From: Kingella pumchi
Lineage (GTDB): Bacteria; Pseudomonadota; Gammaproteobacteria; Burkholderiales; Neisseriaceae
Length of the DNA stretch: 28,450 nucleotides
Direction of reading: 5' to 3'
Assembly: GCF_022288825.1 (NCBI RefSeq)
Contig: NZ_JAKOOW010000028.1
Span: 408 to 28,857, forward strand
Both the position numbers and the translations under genes were made by a program. Under the pieces are notes generated by a model. It had not been told where the DNA came from. It was given only the letters and a program-made list of their open reading frames with translations, and searched no databases. Shown here one piece after another: positions 1-6,573 of this stretch. Each line of letters begins with the position of its first letter. Position 1 is the first letter of the stretch.

Positions 1-96
1 CTGCCAATCAATCACTTGATCCAACTTCAATAGTGGGAAGCGGTCGATGTGTTTGGCAATCATGGCTTGTGCGGTTTGCTAGAAGAAGGTGCTCAT
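1..96 (-). pseudogene. IS5-family transposase, 5' fragment with early stop codon
   Basis: From ATG at 96-94 the minus strand reads M-S-T-F-F-stop-Q-T-A-Q-A-M-I-A-K-H-I-D-R-F-P-L-L-K-L-D-Q-V-I-D-W-Q. This is the conserved amino terminus of Neisseria IS5-type transposases, interrupted at codon 6 by TAG (bases 81-79), where a CAG or similar codon would be expected. The frame is otherwise open to the window edge. The copy is therefore probably dead unless translation restarts downstream. The rest of the gene lies outside the window. Confidence 0.75.
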
Positions 97-100
97 GGAA

Positions 101-136
101 AATCCCCTAAATGTCTTGGTGGGAATTTAGGGGATT
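101..136. repeat. Inverted repeat between IS terminus and transposase start
   Basis: AATCCCCTAAAT (101-112) and ATTTAGGGGATT (125-136) are perfect inverted arms around a 12-base loop, just upstream of the transposase start. Hairpins in this position often limit transposase expression from outside transcripts. That role is inferred here. Confidence 0.7.
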
Positions 137-177
137 TTGGGGGGATTTTGCAAAGGTCTCAATTAAATCTTAGGCTC

Positions 178-237
178 AGCCTCCATTTTGTTACTTAGGG
201 AGAATGTTCTCCGAAATAGCCTCCATTTTGTTACTTA
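178..237. repeat. 20-base direct repeat with 40-base period
   Basis: agcctccattttgttactta occurs at 178-197 and again, identical, at 218-237. Short tails ending in CCGAAAT and CCGAAAAT also align in the two 40-base units. The repeat lies between the IS end and the tyrS terminator. I do not recognise it; it may be a remnant of a longer repeat or of IS-associated sequence. Confidence 0.8.
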
Positions 238-241
238 CGCC

Positions 242-275
242 CCTGAAAACCGAAAATCTGGCTTTCAGGCTGCCT
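242..275 (-). terminator. Hairpin with uptake sequence downstream of tyrS
   Basis: CCTGAAAACC (242-251) and GGCTTTCAGG (260-269) pair with one mismatch. The right arm is part of a complete minus-strand uptake sequence, AGGCAGCCTGAA (264-275). The hairpin starts 23 bases after the tyrS stop. There is no clear U-tract on the minus strand, so terminator function is inferred from position and from the common use of DUS pairs in this role. Confidence 0.5.
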
Positions 276-297
276 TTTTGTTTAGCCATCGGGCTGC

Positions 298-1596
298 TTA
301 CTGCCAAACCAACAGCGCGTGGTTGCGCTTGCCGCGGCGGACGATGGTGTAGCGGCCGAAGCGTTTGTGCGCGTCGGTGAGCAGGTAGGCGTCGTCGGGT
401 TTGTCGGCGGGTGGGTTGGGGTTGGTGGTTTCGGCGGGGCGGCCGTTGAGCAGCACGGCTTTGCTGCTAATAAAGCCGCGCGCTTCTTTGTTGGACTGCG
501 CCAGGCCGGTTTTAACCAGCGCTTCGACGACGTTCAGGCTGCCGGATACTGCAAAGGCGGGCAGGCCGTCTTGGGCGAGTTGGGCGTAGTCCTGTTCGGT
601 GAGCGCGTCTTCGTTGCCGGAAAACAGGCTGTCGGTAATACGGCGGGCGGCGGCGAGCGCGTCTTCGCCGTGGATCAGGCGGGTCATTTCTTCGGCAAGG
701 ATGCGCTGGGCTTCGGGCTTGCCGTCGCGGGCACGGTCGGCTGCTTCGATTGCGGCGATTTCGTCCAGCGGCAGGAAGGTGAAGTATTTGAGAAACTTGT
801 ACACGTCGGCATCGGCGGTTTTGAGCCAGAACTGGTAAAACTGGTAGGGCGAAGTTTTGGCGGCATCAAGCCACACGGCGCCGCCTTCGGTTTTGCCGAA
901 TTTGGTGCCGTCGGCTTTGGTTACCAGCGGCAGGGTCAGGGCGTAGACGCTCTGGCGGTGCAGACGGCGGGTAAGTTCGGTGCCCCAGGTGATGTTGCCC
1001 CATTGGTCGCTGCCGCCGATCTGCAGTTTGACGCCATGGCGGCGGTTGAGTTCTGCAAAGTCGTAACCCTGCAGCAGGGCGTAGGAAAACTCGGTGAAGG
1101 AAATGCCGACGTCGTCGCGCTCGATGCGCTGTTTGACCGATTCTTTGGCGAGCATGGCGTTTACGGAAAAATGCTTGCCGATGTCGCGCAGGAAATCCAG
1201 GCAGTTCATGCCGGCGAACCAGTCGGCGTTATTGGCCATAATCGCGGCGTTTTCGTCTTCAAAGCTCAAAAAGGGCTGAAGCTGGCCGCGGATTTTTTCT
1301 ACCCAGCCGGCCACGGTTTCGCTGCTGTTCAGGCTGCGCTCCTGCGCTTTGAAGCTGGGGTCGCCGATCATGCCGGTGGCACCGCCGACGAGCGCAATAG
1401 GAGTGTGGCCGGCAAGCTGGAAGCGGCGCAGCGCCAGCACCGGCAGCAGATGGCCGATGTGCAGGCTGTCGGCGGTGGGGTCGAAACCGCAGTAGAGTGA
1501 GATTTTTTCGCTGTCCAACAATGCGGACAGCTCGTTGATGTCGGTGGTTTGGTTAATCAGGCCGCGTGCCTGCAAATCTTGCAATAAGGCGTTCAT
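298..1596 (-). CDS. tyrS: Tyrosyl-tRNA synthetase
   Basis: This gene encodes the class I aminoacyl-tRNA synthetase that charges tRNA-Tyr with tyrosine in the cytoplasm. The 432-residue product has the family's usual length. The HIGH signature is at residues 46-49 within a Rossmann core (CGFDPTADSLHIGH), the GGSDQWGN tyrosine/ATP-site segment is near 194-201, and the KMSKS equivalent is KFGKT at 232-236. An S4 RNA-binding domain fills the carboxyl end, from about residue 355. It sits downstream of engB on the same strand with a 123-base gap. That gap holds a candidate promoter of its own and a DUS hairpin. The weak ribosome site GGAGAG lies about 8 bases before the ATG. Nothing looks broken. 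Confidence 0.97.
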   Translation of the reverse strand: MNALLQDLQARGLINQTTDINELSALLDSEKISLYCGFDPTADSLHIGHLLPVLALRRFQLAGHTPIALVGGATGMIGDPSFKAQERSLNSSETVAGWVEKIRGQLQPFLSFEDENAAIMANNADWFAGMNCLDFLRDIGKHFSVNAMLAKESVKQRIERDDVGISFTEFSYALLQGYDFAELNRRHGVKLQIGGSDQWGNITWGTELTRRLHRQSVYALTLPLVTKADGTKFGKTEGGAVWLDAAKTSPYQFYQFWLKTADADVYKFLKYFTFLPLDEIAAIEAADRARDGKPEAQRILAEEMTRLIHGEDALAAARRITDSLFSGNEDALTEQDYAQLAQDGLPAFAVSGSLNVVEALVKTGLAQSNKEARGFISSKAVLLNGRPAETTNPNPPADKPDDAYLLTDAHKRFGRYTIVRRGKRNHALLVWQ

Positions 1597-1617
1597 TTAG
1601 TGTTCTCTCCAATCGAA

Positions 1618-1646
1618 AGGCAGCCTGAAAAGGTTTTCAGGCTGCT
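1618..1646 (-). repeat. Inverted uptake-sequence pair in the tyrS leader / engB 3' side
   Basis: AGGCAGCCTGAA (1618-1629) faces TTCAGGCTGCT (1636-1646), giving a strong hairpin. It lies after the engB stop but also downstream of the likely tyrS promoter (1717-1722). It would therefore be transcribed in the tyrS leader as well as forming the engB 3' end. No U-run follows on the minus strand. Confidence 0.65.
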
Positions 1647-1716
1647 TGCGGGTTTGCTGAATCGTTCGTTAATCGGGCGGGTGCGTGCCGGTATTGCCCG
1701 CCAAAAAATCGGGCGG

Positions 1717-1746
1717 ATTTTAACCGATTTCGCCGCTCTCGGTCAG
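1717..1746 (-). promoter_or_regulatory. Candidate tyrS promoter overlapping the engB stop codon
   Basis: On the minus strand, a -10 hexamer TAAAAT (1722-1717) is followed by the GC-rich discriminator CCGCCC. A -35-like CTGACC (1746-1741) lies 18 bases upstream, or TGACCG (1745-1740) 17 bases upstream. The -10 overlaps the engB stop. The -10/discriminator arrangement matches several other candidate promoters in the window. Confidence 0.5.
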
Positions 1747-2364
1747 GTTTGCGGCGGCTTGGGCGGCGGCGCGGGCAAACCATTCGGCGGCGACGGCGCC
1801 CACTTCGTCCAAGCCCTGTTTTTTCAGGCTGGAAAAAAGCTGCACGCTCACTTCTTGGCGCTCGCCCAGCGGCTGTAAGGATTTTTTGACCGCCGACAAG
1901 GTTTTAATCTGCTCGTTTTTCGATAATTTGTCAGCTTTCGATAATAAGATGTGTACCGGCTTGCCAGTGGCGGCGAAAAAGTCGAGCATCTGCCAGTCTT
2001 GCGGTTTGAGCGGGTGGCGGGCGTCCATAATCAGCAGCAGGCCGGCAATCTGGCGGCGGGTCTGCAAATAGCTGCCCAACAGTTTCACCCAGTGGGCGCG
2101 CACCGGCTCGGGCACCTGCGCGTAGCCGTAGCCCGGCAAGTCGGCGAGAAAGCAGCCGTTGGCCAGCTCGAAAAAATTGATGTGCTGGGTGCGGCCGGGC
2201 GTTTTCGACACGAAGGCCAGCCGCACATGGTTGCACAGCGCGTTGATGGCGCTGGATTTGCCGGCGTTGCTGCGGCCGACAAAGGCGATTTCCGCCGGCG
2301 TGTCGGGCAGGCCGTTCAGGTCGTTGGCGGTGATGGAAAATTTGGCGTTGTGAAAAATGTTCAT
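1720..2364 (-). CDS. engB: Ribosome biogenesis GTPase EngB (YihA/YsxC)
   Basis: EngB is an essential TRAFAC GTPase needed for assembly of the large ribosomal subunit. The 214-residue product shows G1 GRSNAGKS at 30-37, the switch I threonines in the KTPGRTQ segment (54-60), G3 DLPGYG at 75-80 and G4 SKAD at 142-145 in place of NKxD, as is usual in the family (TKAD/SKAD). I chose the ATG at 2364, giving MNIFHNAKF; the open frame extends 29 codons further upstream, but that stretch crosses the promoter region of the divergent cytochrome gene and does not look like EngB. The gene diverges from cytochrome c4, with 138 bases between starts, and is followed by tyrS. Confidence 0.95.
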   Translation of the reverse strand: MNIFHNAKFSITANDLNGLPDTPAEIAFVGRSNAGKSSAINALCNHVRLAFVSKTPGRTQHINFFELANGCFLADLPGYGYAQVPEPVRAHWVKLLGSYLQTRRQIAGLLLIMDARHPLKPQDWQMLDFFAATGKPVHILLSKADKLSKNEQIKTLSAVKKSLQPLGERQEVSVQLFSSLKKQGLDEVGAVAAEWFARAAAQAAANLTESGEIG

Positions 2365-2390
2365 ACTGGTAAAGTTATGTGAATTTAGTA

Positions 2391-2396
2391 TAGAAT
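2391..2396 (+). promoter_or_regulatory. Possible -10 element for cytochrome c4
   Basis: TAGAAT at 2391-2396 lies about 105 bases before the cytochrome start. It is followed by ACCACGTTTGC, loosely like the discriminators of the other candidate promoters in this window. No good -35 is visible, so this is a weak call. Confidence 0.3.
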
Positions 2397-2502
2397 ACCA
2401 CGTTTGCAAATTTCTGGTTCGGCCGGGTGGCTGCCATCCGGTGTCCGACATATAAATATAAAACCCCCAAAACCCTTGGTTTTGGAATCAGGAGCATTTC
2501 CC

Positions 2503-3144
2503 ATGAAACGTTTGAATATGCTGGCGGTACTGCTGCTGGCCGGCGCAGCGGCGGCGGCTCCCAAAGCCGCTCCCAAGGCGGATCTGGCCAAAGGCAAAGA
2601 AGTGGCCAAATCGGTTTGCGCCTCCTGCCACGCGGAAGACGGCAACAGCAGCATCGCCATGTATCCGAAAGTCGCCGGCCAGCACGCGTCCTACGTTTTG
2701 ACGCAGACGCTCGACATCAAAAACAAAAAACGCACGTCCGGCTCTTCGGGCATGATGGCGCCGATGGTGCAGAACCTGAGCGAGAGCGACATCCGCAACG
2801 TTGCCGCCTACTATGCCAAGCAGCAGGCCAAACCGGGCGAAGCCAATCCCAAGGAAAACATCGAACTGGGCCGCAATATCTACCGCGCCGGCCTGCCGGA
2901 GAAAAAAGTGCCGGCCTGTATGTCCTGCCACGGCCCCAGCGGCGCCGGCATTCCCGGCGGCGGCACCGACATCACCGCCTACCCGCGCCTGGGCGGCCAG
3001 CATTCGGCCTATATCGGCGAACAGCTCAAAGCCTATGCCGCCGGCCAGCGCACCAGCGCCAACGGCATGATGGAAACCATTGCCAAACGCCTGAACGAAG
3101 AAGAAGTCAAAGCGGTGGGCAACTACATCCAAGGTCTGAAATAA
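2503..3144 (+). CDS. Cytochrome c4, dihaem
   Basis: Periplasmic dihaem c-type cytochrome that passes electrons from the bc1 complex towards terminal oxidases. The 213-residue precursor starts with MKRLNMLAVLLLAGAAAAA, a signal peptide probably cleaved near residues 19-24. Two haem-binding motifs are present: CASCH (39-43) and CMSCH (139-143). Met residues in the MMAPM (84-88) and NGMMETI segments are candidate axial ligands. The two halves repeat the same fold (GQH-x-SYV / GQH-x-AYI). The ATG at 2503 is preceded by AGGAG at 2490-2494, which decides the start over longer in-frame extensions. The cytochrome maturation genes ccsB and ccsA lie downstream on the same strand and would attach its haems. 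Confidence 0.95.
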   Translation: MKRLNMLAVLLLAGAAAAAPKAAPKADLAKGKEVAKSVCASCHAEDGNSSIAMYPKVAGQHASYVLTQTLDIKNKKRTSGSSGMMAPMVQNLSESDIRNVAAYYAKQQAKPGEANPKENIELGRNIYRAGLPEKKVPACMSCHGPSGAGIPGGGTDITAYPRLGGQHSAYIGEQLKAYAAGQRTSANGMMETIAKRLNEEEVKAVGNYIQGLK

Positions 3145-3167
3145 ACCGCGCCACAGCCGCCGCTTCG

Positions 3168-3207
3168 TTCAGGCAGCCTGAAAGGACATCCTTTCAGGCT
3201 GCCTGAA
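3168..3207 (+). terminator. Perfect inverted uptake-sequence pair after cytochrome c4
   Basis: Two 19-base arms, TTCAGGCAGCCTGAAAGGA (3168-3186) and its exact reverse complement (3189-3207), are separated by CA. Each contains a full DUS. The hairpin starts 23 bases after the cytochrome stop. No U-tract follows, but position and stem strength make it the likely 3' end. The remaining gap to ccsB (3208-3486) holds a second DUS pair, a single DUS at 3472 and no gene that I can support. Confidence 0.65.
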
Positions 3208-3384
3208 CGGCTGTTTGGGCACCACAAAAGCTAATGCTTATAAGCTGCGCTATCAGTCGGGCGACGCGTTTGCCGCCGCCGGTTTTGCCGGCACCGCGCC
3301 AGCGCTAAAGCCGATCAAACGGCTTCCCCGACCAGCCCAAACAGCCCACACAACCGCCCCGCCGCTTCCCAAACAATGGCGCGC

Positions 3385-3411
3385 AGGCAGCCTGAAAACG
3401 TTTCAGGCTGC
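3385..3411. repeat. Inverted uptake-sequence pair upstream of ccsB
   Basis: GCAGCCTGAAA (3387-3397) and TTTCAGGCTGC (3401-3411) pair around a 3-base loop, and a complete DUS 12-mer spans 3385-3396. It lies about 75 bases before the ccsB start, so it would be in the leader of any ccsB transcript begun further upstream. Confidence 0.7.
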
Positions 3412-3486
3412 TTTGCCGCCCGTCGGCACACACCGCCGCCGCACAGCCGGCCGCATATCCCGTCCGTTTTTCAGGCTGCCCCGACC

Positions 3487-5529
3487 ATGTCCGCCAAGCC
3501 CAAAACCAAAATCCCCCTGATCCGCCGTCCGTGGTTCGCCTTTCTCAGCTCCATGCGCTTTGCTGTGGCGCTGCTGGCGGTGCTGTCCGTCGCTTCGGTG
3601 ATCGGCACCGTGCTGCAGCAAAACCAGTCGCCGCAGGACTATGTGGTCAAATTCGGCCCTTTCTGGGCGCAGATTTTCTCCTTTCTCGGTTTGTACGACG
3701 TTTACGCTTCGTCGTGGTTCGTCGCCATCATGCTGTTTCTGGTGTGCAGCACCGCGCTGTGCCTGTGGCGCAACGTGCCGCCCTTTCTGCGCGAGATGCG
3801 CTCCTTCCGCCTGAAAGTAACCGCCAAATCGCTCGCCCACATGAAGCACAGCGCCCTGCTGCAGGGCAGCCTGAAAGCCGATATCGCCGCACGCTATCTC
3901 AGCGTGCGCGGCTACCGCACCCAAACCGTGCGCCGTGACGACGGCAGCGTGCTGCTGGCCGCCAAAAAAGGCAGCATGAACAAATGGGGCTACATCTTCG
4001 CCCATGCCGCGATTATCGTTATCTGCCTAGGCGGGCTGGTGGACAGCAACCTGCTGCTGAAAATCGGTATGCTCAGCGGCCGCATCGTGCCCGACACCAC
4101 CAGCAACTACGCCGGCGAATTTCAGGCTGCCAGCACGCTCGGCAGCGGCAACCCGTCTTTTCGCGGCAACGCCCAAATCGTCGAAGGCCAGCATGCCGAC
4201 TCGGTATTTATCAATGCCGACAAAGGCCTGCTGCTGCAAAAGCTGCCCTTCACCGTCGAGCTGAAAAAATTCCACATTGATTTTTACGACACCGGCATGC
4301 CCAAGGATTTTGCCAGCGACGTCATCATCACCCGCCAAGACGGCTCGCGCCAAGCCGCCACCGTGCGCGTCAACCATCCGCTGACCGTTGAAGGCGTAAC
4401 CATCTACCAGGCCGGCTACGGCGACGGCGGCTCCAAACTCAGCTTCAAAAGCTGGAACCTGAGCGGCAGCGGCGCGATGCGCAAAATCGAAGCCGTTTCG
4501 CAAAGCCGCTATCCGCTCGATTTGGGCGGCGCCGGCAAGTTTTCCATCGAATTTAACGATCTGCAGGTTTACAACGTCGAAGACGCCGAGCAAGCACAGG
4601 CGCAGCCTGAAAACGAAAGCGGCCGCGCCGCCCTTTCCAAGCGCCTGAGCGAAGTGCGCAGCGTGCGCCAAGACCGGCGCTTTGCCAACGTCGGCCCCAC
4701 CATCCGCTTCAAACTGCGCGACAACAGCGGCCAGGCGCACGAATACGTCAACTACATGCTGCCCTTGGAGCGCGAAGGCTCGTGGTTTTTCGCCACCGGC
4801 GAGCGCAGCAGCGCCGACGAACCCTACCGCTGGCTGATGCTGCCCGCCGACCCCGCCGGCCGGCTCGACAGCTTTATGGCGCTGCGCGAACTGCTGCTCG
4901 ATCCCGAACGGCGCAGCCGCGTGGTGGAAAAAGCGCAGGCCAATGTCGGCGAAAGCGTGCGCCCGCAGTTCAAACTGGCCACCGAAAACCTGCTGCGCCA
5001 GTTCGCCGAAGGCGGCTATGTCGCCATCGACCGCCACATCAAAAGCACCGTTCCCGCCGCCGACCAGCAGAAAACCGGCGAGCTGATGTACCAGATTCTC
5101 TACGGCGCCATCAATATCGCGCTCGATGATGCGCTGGCCGATCGCGGCCTGCCGCCGATTCCTGCCGGCGAAGTGCGCGGCCGCTTCGTGCTCAACAGCC
5201 TGGACGGCTACACCGCGCTAACCCGCTTCGAATCGCCGGTGCTGCTGCAGATGGACGGCTACCGCGCGGTGAATATGTCGGCGCTGCAGATGACCAAATC
5301 GCCCGGCGCGCTCTTGGTGTATCTGGGCTCGGTGCTGCTGGTGGCCGGCACGCTGTTTATGTTTTACGTCCGCGAAAAACGCGCCTGGCTGCTGTTTGAC
5401 GGCAACAGCATCCGTTTTACCATGAGCGCCACCCGCAGCGAGCGCGAGCTGGCGCGCGAGTTTCCGCAGCATCTGGCCGATCTCGAGCGGCTAGCCGCCG
5501 ATTTGGGCGGCGGCAAAACCGCCAAATAG
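3487..5529 (+). CDS. ccsB: Cytochrome c biogenesis protein CcsB (ResB family)
   Basis: System II cytochrome c maturation protein. With CcsA it forms the membrane synthase that exports haem and ligates it to periplasmic CXXCH motifs. The 680-residue product has a ResB layout: TM1 about 24-43, TM2 about 77-97 (SSWFVAIMLFLVCSTALCLW), TM3 about 161-180 (IFAHAAIIVICLGGLV), a large periplasmic domain, and a last TM near 618-640 (GALLVYLGSVLLVAGTLFMF). The WFAFLSSMRFAVALL amino end is typical of Neisseriaceae ResB. ATG at 3487 gives MSAKPKTK; an earlier in-frame ATG at 3376 would add 37 residues translated from uptake-sequence DNA and is rejected. No clear ribosome site precedes it. A DUS lies within the coding sequence near 4603. 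Confidence 0.93.
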   Translation: MSAKPKTKIPLIRRPWFAFLSSMRFAVALLAVLSVASVIGTVLQQNQSPQDYVVKFGPFWAQIFSFLGLYDVYASSWFVAIMLFLVCSTALCLWRNVPPFLREMRSFRLKVTAKSLAHMKHSALLQGSLKADIAARYLSVRGYRTQTVRRDDGSVLLAAKKGSMNKWGYIFAHAAIIVICLGGLVDSNLLLKIGMLSGRIVPDTTSNYAGEFQAASTLGSGNPSFRGNAQIVEGQHADSVFINADKGLLLQKLPFTVELKKFHIDFYDTGMPKDFASDVIITRQDGSRQAATVRVNHPLTVEGVTIYQAGYGDGGSKLSFKSWNLSGSGAMRKIEAVSQSRYPLDLGGAGKFSIEFNDLQVYNVEDAEQAQAQPENESGRAALSKRLSEVRSVRQDRRFANVGPTIRFKLRDNSGQAHEYVNYMLPLEREGSWFFATGERSSADEPYRWLMLPADPAGRLDSFMALRELLLDPERRSRVVEKAQANVGESVRPQFKLATENLLRQFAEGGYVAIDRHIKSTVPAADQQKTGELMYQILYGAINIALDDALADRGLPPIPAGEVRGRFVLNSLDGYTALTRFESPVLLQMDGYRAVNMSALQMTKSPGALLVYLGSVLLVAGTLFMFYVREKRAWLLFDGNSIRFTMSATRSERELAREFPQHLADLERLAADLGGGKTAK

Positions 5530-5542
5530 GCGCCGCCGCCGT

Positions 5543-5566
5543 TTTCAGGCTGCCTGCAGCCTGAAA
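5543..5566. repeat. Inverted uptake-sequence pair between ccsB and the YczE-like gene
   Basis: TTTCAGGCTGC (5543-5553) and GCAGCCTGAAA (5556-5566) form a palindrome with a 2-base centre, 13 bases after the ccsB stop. It may form a terminator or processing hairpin; no U-tract is seen. Confidence 0.6.
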
Positions 5567-5584
5567 CCCGACCATAAGAATAAG

Positions 5585-6241
5585 ATGAAAAAAGAAAACT
5601 ACTCCCGCATCCTGCCCGTAACCCCGTGGACGGCTTCGTCAATGTGGCCGTTTACCGAAGCCAAACCGCTGGCGGTGCTGTTGGTCACACTGAGCCTGTT
5701 CGGCTTTGGCGAAGGCATGCTGGTGGTGTCGCGGCTGGGCTCGACGCCGTGGACGGTGCTCTCGCAGGGCATCGCACGCATCAGCGGCGGCGAATTGGGC
5801 ACGGTAACGCTGATGATCAGCGCGGTAGTGATGCTGGGCTGGATACCGCTGCGGCTCAAGCCCGGGCTGGGCACGGTGCTGAATATGCTGCTGATTGCCG
5901 GCGGGCTGGGGGTATTCGTCCATTTCGTCGCCCCGCCGGAAAGCTTGGCGGTACGCGCGGCGCTGTGCGTCGGCGGCATCGTACTGATCGGCGTATCGTC
6001 GGCCTTTTACCTGACCTGCCACACCGGCGCCGGTCCGCGCGACGGCCTGATGGTCGGCCTGTGCCAGGCCAGCGGCTGGCGCATCGGCAGCGTGCGCACC
6101 GCCATCGAAGCGGTGGTCTGCCTGATCGGCTGGCTGCTCGGCGGCACCGTCGGCATCGGCACCCTGCTGTTTGCCTTCGGCGTCGGCTGGGTGGTACAGA
6201 TCAGCCTGAAACTGCTGGCACGCTGTTTTCAGGCTGCCTGA
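5585..6241 (+). CDS. YczE/YitT-like integral membrane protein
   Basis: A 218-residue hydrophobic protein with about five membrane segments, near residues 30-48, 73-90, 97-117, 127-150 and 178-210. The motifs FGFGEGMLVVSRLGSTPWTVL and TCHTGAGPRDGLMVGL are characteristic of the YczE family (COG2364), whose molecular function is not established. It lies between ccsB and ccsA on the same strand, an unusual place for it. Cytochrome maturation is a possible but unproven association. The carboxyl end, CFQAA-stop, is translated directly from an uptake sequence (6228-6239) that supplies the TGA. The ATG at 5585 follows ATAAGAATAAG, a poor ribosome site. Confidence 0.75.
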   Translation: MKKENYSRILPVTPWTASSMWPFTEAKPLAVLLVTLSLFGFGEGMLVVSRLGSTPWTVLSQGIARISGGELGTVTLMISAVVMLGWIPLRLKPGLGTVLNMLLIAGGLGVFVHFVAPPESLAVRAALCVGGIVLIGVSSAFYLTCHTGAGPRDGLMVGLCQASGWRIGSVRTAIEAVVCLIGWLLGGTVGIGTLLFAFGVGWVVQISLKLLARCFQAA

Positions 6242-6540
6242 AAATTCCAAAGCAGCCTGAAAGTTAAAGCAGCCTGAAAAAGGTTGCTCCACACCGCATC
6301 GCACTCCCGCGACTGCCGGCAGTTTTCCTACCCGCCCAGGCAGACAAGCGAAAAAGTTTTTCAGGCTGCCGGCACCCTGCCCCGCACCGTTTTCAGGCAG
6401 CCTGAAAACACCCGGCCGAAAGAACTAGGCCGAAAGACTGAGTACAATTAACAGCACAGCGGATATTTTTTCTTTATAATCCGCCGCGCAAACAAATTTT
6501 TACATTAAAACAGGCTGCATCTGCACTCAGGCAGCCTGAA
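6228..6540. repeat. Cluster of six uptake sequences in the ccsA upstream region
   Basis: DUS or one-mismatch copies occur at 6228-6239 (-), 6250-6261 (+), 6267-6278 (+), 6360-6371 (-), 6395-6406 (+) and 6529-6540 (+). The first lies in a 19-base near-palindrome (6226-6244) that may end the upstream transcript. The 332-base gap before ccsA holds these repeats and a candidate promoter (6475-6480), and no gene. Confidence 0.85.
6475..6480 (+). promoter_or_regulatory. Candidate ccsA promoter (-10)
   Basis: A perfect TATAAT at 6475-6480 is followed by the discriminator CCGCCGCGC, in an AT-rich stretch about 95 bases before ccsA. The best -35-like hexamer, TTAACA (6448-6453), is 21 bases away, too far for a normal spacer. 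The -10 is convincing; the full promoter is less so. It implies that ccsA can be transcribed independently of ccsB. Confidence 0.45.
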
Positions 6541-6573
6541 AACACCCGCACACACGATTTTGAAGAACACGCC

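Larger units (their letters stand above)
1..160 (-). mobile_element. Terminal part of an IS5-family insertion sequence (IS1106/IS1655-like)
   Basis: Reading the minus strand, the element begins at base 160 with GAGACCTTTGCAAAATCCCC, which I recognise as the kind of terminal inverted repeat carried by IS5-type elements of Neisseria. About 64 bases inside lies the transposase start, and the element continues past the left window edge, so its other end and any target duplication cannot be seen. A short inverted repeat sits between the terminus and the transposase start. The exact IS name is inference from memory; the family call is firmer. Confidence 0.75.

Noticed and set aside
319..1500. 393-codon plus-strand open frame opposite tyrS
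   Set aside because: Antisense to an intact TyrRS with all motifs; no ribosome site or recognisable domain.
2365..2451. Longer engB start at 2451
   Set aside because: It would add 29 unrelated residues overlapping the cytochrome c4 promoter region; MNIFHNAKF is a normal EngB start.
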